6,205 bases of DNA, from the NCBI GenBank assembly GCA_947381255.1, contig CANCUC010000051.1, positions 1 through 6,205 on the forward strand. The letters are read 5' to 3'. Position 1 is the stretch's first letter. Each line of letters starts with the position of its first letter. Positions 1-4,621 of the stretch are shown piece after piece. The notes under the pieces are model-generated. The model saw only the letters and a program-made list of their open reading frames with translations. It made no database searches and had not been told where the DNA came from. The position numbers and the translations under genes are program-made. This DNA comes from Actinomycetota bacterium (GTDB lineage Bacteria > Actinomycetota > Actinomycetes > Nanopelagicales > Nanopelagicaceae).

Positions 1-623
1 TCAACATTGAGCGGAACTGTTCCGCAGCCAACTAACGCAGTGCCGAAATCTACGACGCTCCATCCCTTATCTTTTACAGTAGCAAATCCATAAGCGTTAT
101 CCGTTACGGGTAGGTATGGAACTGTGGTGAAGATGATCCAGTGTGGATTGACCGTTGAACTTCTAATATCGACGACCGCACCGAAGTATTTGTCGCCCTG
201 CATCTCACTCTTAATAATCGTGGCAACGAGATCTGTGCTGGTTGCCTGGGGAACTAAATTCCCACCCTTGTAATGATTGAAGTAAGGGAGCGGGGCATTT
301 GGATACTGCGCAAGTAAGGTCCATGGGACAACTACTTGTGAGAGTTCGCCATCGGCTGGATTAGTCCATTTCAAGAGCCATCCCGCTTCTGTATCAATTC
401 CAATGGGGAGTTTCTTTGAAAGCTGAGCCTTAACCGGATCTGTCTTCCAGGTAATCAGCTTGGGATGGTTGGCATCAAAGTTTGATACCAGGAGATTGAT
501 AGCGGTAATCAGATTGCTATCACTTGGCCTTGCATCACCAGATGGCGCACCACAGCTAGTGAGAAGGAGAACTCCAGCACAGAGAATCACGCCAGCCTTA
601 ATGGCCCGTCCTCTTTCTTTCAT
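1..623 (-). CDS. Predicted lipoprotein of unknown function, C-terminus cut by window edge
   Basis: I read this frame directly from the minus strand. It is open for 207 codons and runs off the left edge, so the C-terminus is missing. The N-terminus is a lipoprotein signal peptide: basic MKERGRAIK, a hydrophobic stretch at about residues 10-21, then the lipobox LTSC with the lipidated Cys at residue 24. The mature part begins GAPSGDARPSD, is mostly hydrophilic and contains several Trp (for example WLLKW and HWIIF). I recognise no enzyme motif; it should be anchored on the outer face of the membrane. The chosen ATG has a GGAG about 12 bases upstream, a long spacing. An in-frame ATG at 647-645 is equally possible: it sits six bases after a TACTAT hexamer, suiting a leaderless start, and would add eight residues. 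It is transcribed divergently from the pilus operon, so any functional link to it is unproven. Confidence 0.8.
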   Translation of the reverse strand, partial: MKERGRAIKAGVILCAGVLLLTSCGAPSGDARPSDSNLITAINLLVSNFDANHPKLITWKTDPVKAQLSKKLPIGIDTEAGWLLKWTNPADGELSQVVVPWTLLAQYPNAPLPYFNHYKGGNLVPQATSTDLVATIIKSEMQGDKYFGAVVDIRSSTVNPHWIIFTTVPYLPVTDNAYGFATVKDKGWSVVDFGTALVGCGTVPLNV

Positions 624-653
624 CTGCTGTCTAACTCCACTTCCCATTTACCG

Positions 654-659
654 ATAGTA
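654..659 (-). promoter_or_regulatory. Candidate -10 hexamer for the lipoprotein gene
   Basis: On the minus strand this reads TACTAT, matching the actinobacterial -10 pattern TANNNT. It is followed by six bases (CGGTAA) and then the in-frame ATG at 647-645, the spacing expected of a leaderless transcript. No convincing -35 hexamer is seen 16-18 bases upstream. A chance match is possible. Confidence 0.35.
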
Positions 660-687
660 ATCCTTGACCATGTAAGTATTTCCACAA

Positions 688-702
688 GGGGGAGTTATCC
701 CC
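688..702. other. Small GC-rich inverted repeat in the divergent intergenic region
   Basis: GGGGG and TCCCC are separated by AGTTA, giving four G-C pairs plus one G-T pair around a five-base loop. A GATTTTT stretch follows at 706-712. The element lies between two diverging genes, so it cannot terminate either upstream gene. It could be an operator, or a leader hairpin if tadA transcription begins upstream of it. The stem is short and evidence for function is weak. Confidence 0.25.
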
Positions 703-748
703 AACGATTTTTCTCGGGCCTGATCCTTGGCGGTACCTAGAGTTTCCT

Positions 749-1777
749 GTGCCTGTGAATGATTCCATGAACGAGTTCGGTCCACTCTCAGCTTTGATGG
801 CCGACGCCAGTATTGAAGAGATCTGGATCAATTCCCCCCATCGAATATTTATCGCGAAGGGTGGGGTAAGCCAACTCACCAACTTGGTATTAACCGCCCA
901 AGATATTAGAGATTTGGTGGAGCGCCTGCTTATGTGGGGTGGGCGACGCTTGGATCTTTCACATCCATTTGTCGATGCCCGGCTTCCAGATGGGAGTCGA
1001 TTGCATGTAGCGATTCCAGATGTGACGGCTACCCATTGGGCGGTAAATATTCGAAAGCATTTGATACGAGGAAAATCCCTGGAAGAATTAGCGGGGCTTG
1101 GAGTTATGTCTCCTGAGATCGCCGAGTATTTGCAGCTAGCGGTTCGGACGGGTTTGAACATTCTCGTAAGCGGTTCGACGCAGGCGGGCAAGACCACGTT
1201 GCTCAATGCCTTGGTAAGCGCAACTCCCACCCGAAGTCGAGTTATCACCATCGAAGAAGTCTTCGAACTTAAGCCACAACTTCCCGACTGCATTGCTCTC
1301 CAAACTCGGCAAGCTAACTTGCAAGGGGAGGGAGAAATTCCACTCCGGAAATTAATTAAAGAGGCCCTGCGTATGAGGCCCTCACATCTTGTCGTGGGAG
1401 AAATTCGAGAAGCAGAAGCGCTTGATTTACTTATTGCACTGAACTCTGGATTGCCGGGAATGGCGACTATTCATGCGAACTCAGCGCGTGAGGCGATTGC
1501 CAAGCTGCAAACACTTCCGCTTCTGGCAGGTGAAAATATTTCCTACCAATTTGTCGCACCTATCGTCGCCGCAACAATCGATGTAATCGTTCACACCACC
1601 ATTCTTCAACATACTGGCGAGCGTCGAATAGTTGAGATCTCTCATGTGACTGGCCGCGTAGAGAATGATCGAGCAGAGATCGAACTTCTCTATTCATATC
1701 GAAATGGAAGGTATCAATCTGGGCTAGGCGATCCGATGAGAATATTTAAAGACTCAGAGGCGGAGCGGGTCTCATGA
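749..1777 (+). CDS. tadA: Tad pilus assembly ATPase TadA/CpaF
   Basis: This is a 342-residue secretion ATPase of the TadA/CpaF branch of the type II/IV secretion GspE superfamily. It would be a cytoplasmic hexamer whose ATP hydrolysis drives pilin assembly through TadB/TadC. Visible motifs are the N-terminal sub-domain with DARLPDGSRLHVAIP at 77-90, Walker A GSTQAGKTT at 142-150 (Lys148), an acidic Asp-box-like ITIEEVFEL at 166-174, Walker B HLVVGEIR at 213-220 with Glu218, and the His box GMATIHANS at 237-245 (His242). The Walker A loop departs from the common GGTGSGKT but keeps the GxxxxGKT consensus. The start is uncertain: GTG 749 is the first start codon after the upstream in-frame stop at 665-667, with GTG 755 and ATG 767 as alternatives. 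None has a clear SD. The stop overlaps the next ATG by four bases, so translation is probably coupled to TadB. Confidence 0.95.
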   Translation: MPVNDSMNEFGPLSALMADASIEEIWINSPHRIFIAKGGVSQLTNLVLTAQDIRDLVERLLMWGGRRLDLSHPFVDARLPDGSRLHVAIPDVTATHWAVNIRKHLIRGKSLEELAGLGVMSPEIAEYLQLAVRTGLNILVSGSTQAGKTTLLNALVSATPTRSRVITIEEVFELKPQLPDCIALQTRQANLQGEGEIPLRKLIKEALRMRPSHLVVGEIREAEALDLLIALNSGLPGMATIHANSAREAIAKLQTLPLLAGENISYQFVAPIVAATIDVIVHTTILQHTGERRIVEISHVTGRVENDRAEIELLYSYRNGRYQSGLGDPMRIFKDSEAERVS

Positions 1778-2505
1778 GCAGGCGAGTATTGATCACTCAT
1801 ATGCAACCGACTCTTGCAGCTCTCGCCACATTTGTGCTGACAGATATAGCAATCGGGTCCGTCGCCGTCGCACTTGCTTTCGGTTTAGTGGCTTCGGGAG
1901 TGCCACATCTGCTTGCAAATCGAAGGAGTGAGCGCAGGCAAGCAACTTTGGCGGGGCTTTGGCCCGAACTGCTCGACCACATGATTTCCGGATTGAGATC
2001 GGGACTCTCCATCGCTGAGACGCTTTCGGGTCTATCGACTCGCGGGCCAGAGATATCGCGACCAATTTTTAATGAATGCCACACCATGCTCAAGGGCGGA
2101 GCCGATATTGGTCTGGTCTTTACTTACATCAAAAATCAATTTAATGATCCAGTAGCTGACCAAGTATGCGAGGTACTGGATTTTGCGCGAGGGACAGGGA
2201 GCCGCGATACCGCGGTAACACTTCGAACGTTGGGGGACTTTATTCGAAGTGATATTGCGGTTCGTGGTGAGATAAATGCCAAGCTTGGTTGGGTTAAGAA
2301 CTCGGCAGTGGTGGCTGCTATCGCCCCCTGGATTCTCTTACTTATTCTCTCGACGCAGCCATCCACTTTAAAAGCCTTTGAGACTCCGGCCGGCAATCTG
2401 ATTCTGGTGCTTGGGGTTCTCTTAAGCGTCATCGCCTATCTCTGGATGTCGCGTGTAGGTCGAATTCAAAGTGTCCCTCGAATCTTTGTGGGGGCCAGGC
2501 AGTGA
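1774..2505 (+). CDS. tadB: Tad pilus inner-membrane platform protein TadB
   Basis: This 243-residue membrane protein carries a type II secretion F (T2SSF) domain. It would form the inner-membrane assembly platform with TadC and contact the TadA ATPase. A hydrophobic N-terminal segment spans about residues 12-47. The cytoplasmic helical T2SSF region spans about 60-170 and includes MISGLRSGLSIAETL and the GTGSRDTAVTLRTLGDFI stretch. Two C-terminal membrane segments lie near 176-193 and 208-226. The start ATG overlaps the tadA stop (ATGA) and has GGAG at 1762-1765, eight bases upstream, which supports this start over the ATG at 1801. The protein is slightly shorter than many TadB proteins. Assignment to TadB rather than TadC rests on gene order, ATPase-TadB-TadC. 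Confidence 0.88.
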   Translation: MSRRVLITHMQPTLAALATFVLTDIAIGSVAVALAFGLVASGVPHLLANRRSERRQATLAGLWPELLDHMISGLRSGLSIAETLSGLSTRGPEISRPIFNECHTMLKGGADIGLVFTYIKNQFNDPVADQVCEVLDFARGTGSRDTAVTLRTLGDFIRSDIAVRGEINAKLGWVKNSAVVAAIAPWILLLILSTQPSTLKAFETPAGNLILVLGVLLSVIAYLWMSRVGRIQSVPRIFVGARQ

Positions 2506-3089
2506 GGTTTCTTCTGGCTCTTATCGCACTCTTCCCAGTTCTCTTTCTTGCAGGACATACTCTCTGGTTGGAGTTTCGACAGGAAATTCTCACCGGGTAC
2601 ACGGCGATGAATGTAAAGAGCGAGAGCAAGAAGTCGCGCAGAGAGATTGAATTGGAGTTTCCGCTCATCGTGGAGCTCTTTGCGATTTTGTTGGCGGGAA
2701 ATCAGAGTCCAGCAACGGCGCTGGATCACATCGGCCGACGAACTGATGGTGAATTTTCCAAACTCTTACGAGAGGCAGTTGCGCAGATTCAACATGGTGC
2801 GAATTTCTCGCAAGCCCTCGACCTGCTAAGTGCGCGGATTCAATCTCCTTTAGTCCGTCGGTTCTGTGATTCATTGATGATCGCGGTCGAAAGAGGTTCG
2901 CCACTGATTGATGTCGTAAATCGTCAGGTTGAGGAAGTTCGAAATGAGGAGAGATCCAGACTCTTAGCTGCCGCCGGTAAGGCGGAGATAGCACTGATGA
3001 TTCCGGTGGTCTTTCTCATTCTTCCAATATCTGTTCTCTTCGCCCTTTGGCCCTCTTACTTCGCACTGGGAAGAGGTGTCGGGTTTTAG
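2502..3089 (+). CDS. tadC: Tad pilus inner-membrane platform protein TadC (short form)
   Basis: This 195-residue protein has the compact T2SSF architecture of TadC. An N-terminal membrane segment lies at about 4-22, a charged linker KSESKKSRREIELEFP at about 39-54, then the helical domain with LAGNQSPATALDHIGRR and a C-terminal membrane hairpin-like stretch IPVVFLILPISVLFALWPS at about 167-185. The closing motif resembles the PVVFLILP end seen in TadB/TadC proteins. It is shorter than the roughly 250-300 residues of many homologues, a reduction common in monoderm Tad loci. The GTG start overlaps the tadB stop (GTGA); the SD is poor, so expression probably depends on translational coupling. 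It would pair with TadB as the platform that TadA drives. Confidence 0.85.
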   Translation: MRFLLALIALFPVLFLAGHTLWLEFRQEILTGYTAMNVKSESKKSRREIELEFPLIVELFAILLAGNQSPATALDHIGRRTDGEFSKLLREAVAQIQHGANFSQALDLLSARIQSPLVRRFCDSLMIAVERGSPLIDVVNRQVEEVRNEERSRLLAAAGKAEIALMIPVVFLILPISVLFALWPSYFALGRGVGF

Positions 3090-3104
3090 CAATTCGGAAA
3101 TTGC
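3089..3104. other. Perfect 6-bp stem hairpin between tadC and the pilin gene
   Basis: GCAATT and AATTGC flank the tetraloop CGGA directly after the tadC stop codon. No T-run follows on the plus strand, so it is unlikely to be an intrinsic terminator. It could mark an mRNA processing or stability boundary that separates the platform genes from the strongly initiated pilin, as is common where one operon needs unequal product amounts. That role is inferred from position only. Confidence 0.3.
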
Positions 3105-3124
3105 CGATGAGAAAAAACTAAGGC

Positions 3125-3132
3125 AGGAGGAG
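3125..3132 (+). promoter_or_regulatory. Strong ribosome binding site of the repeat/pilin ORF
   Basis: AGGAGGAG lies here, with its GGAGG core six bases before the ATG at 3137. It is the best SD sequence in the window. It argues that translation really begins at the first repeat unit and that the product is made in quantity, as expected for a major pilin. Confidence 0.75.
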
Positions 3133-3136
3133 TGAG

Positions 3137-3379
3137 ATGAAGACCGATACGGGGGTGAAGGCGGAGATGAAGACCGTTACAAGGGTGAAGGCGGAGATGA
3201 AGACCGTTACGAGGTTGAAGGCGGAGATGAAGACCTTTACGAAGGTGAAGGCGGAGATGAAGAAGGTCGCAAGGGGGAGTGCGGAGATGAAGAAGGTCGC
3301 AAGGGGGAATGCGGATATGAAGAAGGTCGCAAGGGGAATCCGGAAATGCAAACCGTCACGAAAGGGAACGCGGATATGA
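3137..3379 (+). CDS. Repeat-encoded N-terminal part of the pilin precursor, frame lost in unit 7
   Basis: This 80-residue ORF consists of seven 10-residue repeats, MKTDTGVKAE, MKTVTRVKAE, MKTVTRLKAE, MKTFTKVKAE, MKKVARGSAE, MKKVARGNAD and MKKVARG..., followed by an out-of-frame tail. It starts behind the strongest SD in the window. Unit 7 is 29 rather than 30 bases because its G tract is GGGG where units 5 and 6 have GGGGG. Restoring one G makes unit 7 MKKVARGNPE and joins this ORF to the pilin ORF at 3346-3600, giving one 154-residue protein. As the sequence stands, the ORF ends at a TGA that overlaps the ATG of unit 9 (ATGA at 3376-3379), so ribosomes could restart on the pilin. The peptide is rich in Lys, with Met every ten residues, and has no recognised domain. 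It is either the leader of a frameshifted pilin, a phase-variable leader, or a sequencing artefact. Confidence 0.6.
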   Translation: MKTDTGVKAEMKTVTRVKAEMKTVTRLKAEMKTFTKVKAEMKKVARGSAEMKKVARGNADMKKVARGIRKCKPSRKGTRI

Positions 3380-3405
3380 AGAGCACAATAAAAGGGAATA
3401 TCGAT
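3137..3405 (+). repeat. Nine tandem 30-bp units in the 5' part of the pilin gene
   Basis: Units start at 3137, 3167, 3197, 3227, 3257, 3287, 3317, 3346 and 3376. Each begins with ATG. Units 1-4 share the pattern ATGAAGACC...GTGAAGGCGGAG. Units 5-7 share ATGAAGAAGGTCGCAAGGGG. Units 8 and 9 (MQTVTKGNAD and MKSTIKGNID) are more diverged and run into the unique pilin sequence. This gradient suggests that the array grew at its 5' end from an ancestral unit next to the pilin. All units are 30 bases except unit 7, which is 29. There are no spacers, so this is not a CRISPR array. Confidence 0.95.
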
Positions 3406-3600
3406 GAGTACCGCGATCGTCTGCATCGGAGATTACTCCTGATCAAATTGAATCTGGTGAGCGATAGAGGGGATGTTCCTGGGTGGGTACTCGTGGTACT
3501 TATGACTACTGGTTTAGTCACCGGTATCTGGACTCTTGCCGCACCTCGCATTGATTCAATTTTAAGGAACTCACTCGATTCTATGAATTCGATTCGGTAA
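3346..3600 (+). CDS. Flp-like small major pilin candidate (Tad pilus)
   Basis: This 84-residue ORF has a basic leader, EYRDRLHRRLLLIKLNLVSDRG at about residues 21-42, then a short hydrophobic segment beginning DVPGWVLVVLMTTGLV (about 43-66) and a small polar tail ending at residue 84. A basic leader ending in Gly before a single N-terminal hydrophobic helix is the layout of Flp-type prepilins. Cleavage after Gly42 would give a 42-residue mature subunit. The usual Glu at mature position 5 is absent; the segment has DVPGW instead, which I believe is a recurrent form in actinobacterial Tad loci, though I cannot check that. Its place between tadC and the TadE-like genes supports the pilin call. 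Possible starts are ATG 3346 (AGGGG nine bases upstream) and ATG 3376 (overlapping the upstream stop). With one G restored in repeat unit 7 the gene would start at 3137. Confidence 0.7.
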   Translation: MQTVTKGNADMKSTIKGNIDEYRDRLHRRLLLIKLNLVSDRGDVPGWVLVVLMTTGLVTGIWTLAAPRIDSILRNSLDSMNSIR

Positions 3601-3613
3601 GAGCTACAAAATA

Positions 3614-4006
3614 TTGAAGCGATACCTGGTTGAAAAATTGGATCGAGCGAGATTGAGTTGGTTGAAATCCAAACTCCAAAGCGATGTCGGAAGCGTTGAA
3701 AGCGCGCTCACCTTGATACCACTGTTAATTCTCTTTCTGACCGTCGCACAAGTGGGTATCTCTGTGTACTCACGGAGTGTTAGCGACCAAACAACGCAAG
3801 GGGCGGTTGCCTACGCCGCAATGGGTTCCGCCTCAGGTGTGAATCCAGGAGGCCGTGCAACGTGGAGTTCACCTCTTATCGCTCTTCCACTACCGGGTGG
3901 TGGCTCCGTCCTCGTTGGCGAGAGAGAAAGTCGAACTCCGGGCGTGACCCCGCTCCTTCCAGGGGGAGAGAGTTTCACCTCTGCGGGAATTGCAGTACAG
4001 GAGTGA
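3614..4006 (+). CDS. TadE-like pseudopilin (first of the set)
   Basis: This is a 130-residue predicted single-pass protein. A basic N-terminus of about 25 residues ends in Gly26. The prepilin-like helix SVESALTLIPLLILFLTVAQVG (about 27-48) follows, with Glu29 near its start. This resembles the GSVES/GSVET form of actinobacterial TadE-like minor pilins, processed after Gly by the prepilin peptidase. The rest, after VYSRSVSDQTTQGAVAYAAMGS, is rich in Gly, Pro and Ser and should lie outside the membrane. It would act as a minor pilin or assembly factor. The start is uncertain: the TTG chosen lies 13 bases after the pilin stop with a weak AAGAG ten bases upstream, and no ATG precedes the pilin-like helix. 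Its TGA overlaps the next ATG (TGATG), indicating translational coupling. Confidence 0.72.
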   Translation: MKRYLVEKLDRARLSWLKSKLQSDVGSVESALTLIPLLILFLTVAQVGISVYSRSVSDQTTQGAVAYAAMGSASGVNPGGRATWSSPLIALPLPGGGSVLVGERESRTPGVTPLLPGGESFTSAGIAVQE

Positions 4007-4515
4007 TGTTTAGCGGCTTTCGGAGGAGGGCGAAGTCCACTCGGCGCCCAAGGATTGTGCGGTTGCGGATTCAGCCAAAAAATCACCTCCAACAAGATGA
4101 GGGAAGCGCAGTAGTTGAATTTGTGATTCTGGCGGTGCCGTTGCTGATCCCAATAATTCTCTACCTTGGCGCGATCCACGAAAACTCCACATTGTCCAGC
4201 GATCTTCATAATCTTGCGAGACAGAGCGCCAGAGCATTTATTACAAGTGGAGATGAGAGTTTTGAAGGCGCCAGAATGCAAACAGTTCTCAATTTATTTG
4301 AATCAAAAGTTCTTTCACGTCACGGGATAGGAGAGGTTCCTACATTGCGTGTTGAATGTTCAGCATCACCCTGTCTTACTCCTGACAGTCGCGTAAAAGT
4401 GACCGCGACAATTTCTCGCACCAGACAAACCCTTGGTGGATTCCTTCGATTCATTCCAACTACAAAATCCACCTTCTCCGCGAGTGATATTCAGATAGTG
4501 GATGCATGGCGATGA
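4006..4515 (+). CDS. tadE: TadE-family pseudopilin
   Basis: This 169-residue protein has a strongly basic N-terminus (RRRAKSTRRPRIVRLRIQPK) and a classic TadE motif, DEGSAVVEFVILAVPLLIPIIL. Cleavage would fall after Gly33, and Glu38 lies at mature position 5. The hydrophobic helix spans about 38-56 and is followed by an extracytoplasmic domain with two close Cys (118 and 123), which could form a disulphide. The end is DIQIVDAWR. I chose the ATG at 4006 because it overlaps the preceding stop (TGATG) and an AGGAG lies just upstream at 3999-4003. That SD is only two bases away, so GTG 4003 is not excluded. An ORF extension back to 3862 exists but lies wholly inside the previous gene and is unlikely to be used. 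The stop overlaps the first micro-ORF (ATGA). Confidence 0.82.
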   Translation: MFSGFRRRAKSTRRPRIVRLRIQPKNHLQQDEGSAVVEFVILAVPLLIPIILYLGAIHENSTLSSDLHNLARQSARAFITSGDESFEGARMQTVLNLFESKVLSRHGIGEVPTLRVECSASPCLTPDSRVKVTATISRTRQTLGGFLRFIPTTKSTFSASDIQIVDAWR

Positions 4516-4568
4516 GCACACCTGGAAAGTTCGAAACGGTAGATGTCGGCGTGGAGTCAAAAAGATGA
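4512..4568 (+). CDS. Micro-ORF 1 in the tadE/TadG-like junction (18 residues)
   Basis: This reads MSTPGKFETVDVGVESKR, followed by TGA. Its ATG overlaps the tadE stop, and its own stop overlaps the ATG of micro-ORF 2, both as ATGA. A GTGGA about nine bases before its start is a weak SD, and its own GGAG at 4553-4556 lies eight bases before micro-ORF 2. It has no recognised domain. It may be a real small peptide, or simply a translation relay that carries ribosomes from tadE to the next gene. It is too short for ordinary gene finders, so support comes from its conserved duplicate and from the overlap pattern. Confidence 0.45.
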   Translation: MSTPGKFETVDVGVESKR

Positions 4569-4621
4569 AAACACCTAGAAAGTTCGAAACAGCAGATGTC
4601 GGCGTGGAGTCGTGGCGATGA
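4565..4621 (+). CDS. Micro-ORF 2, duplicate of micro-ORF 1 (18 residues)
   Basis: This reads MKTPRKFETADVGVESWR, followed by TGA, identical to micro-ORF 1 at 14 of 18 positions. Seven codons differ between the copies and three of those changes are synonymous, with no indel. It has GGAG eight bases before its ATG, and its own GGAG at 4606-4609 lies eight bases before the ATG of the TadG-like gene. Its stop overlaps that ATG (ATGA). Its start MKTPR resembles MNTSR of the following gene and its end VESWR resembles VDAWR of TadE, so the micro-ORFs may be duplicated gene junctions. Function is unknown. Confidence 0.45.
   Translation: MKTPRKFETADVGVESWR

Noticed and set aside
679..703. DnaA-box-like words (ATTTCCACA and TTATCCCCA) in the divergent region
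   Set aside because: Both are mismatched to the TTATCCACA consensus (two and one mismatches), there are only two of them, and no replication gene is nearby, so chance is the simplest explanation.
631..1293. Long minus-strand ORF (220 codons) over tadA
   Set aside because: It lies opposite the well-supported TadA ATPase, has no recognisable domain, and is an antisense shadow.
3089..3136. Intrinsic terminator after tadC
   Set aside because: The hairpin at 3089-3104 has only a 6-bp AT-rich stem and is followed by an A-rich rather than T-rich stretch.
3137..3405. Possible CRISPR array
   Set aside because: The 30-bp units are directly adjacent with no spacers, and they encode an in-frame peptide repeat.
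3118..3426. Minus-strand ORF with repeated FISAFPLATF-like units
   Set aside because: It is the reverse-strand reading of the 30-bp array. The plus strand has the strong SD and leads into the pilin, and the apparent hydrophobic repeat simply mirrors the GA-rich codons.
3862..4005. Upstream extension of the tadE frame
   Set aside because: It lies entirely within the preceding TadE-like gene. The extra residues are low-quality Arg/Ser-rich sequence, and the TGATG overlap marks a better start at 4006.
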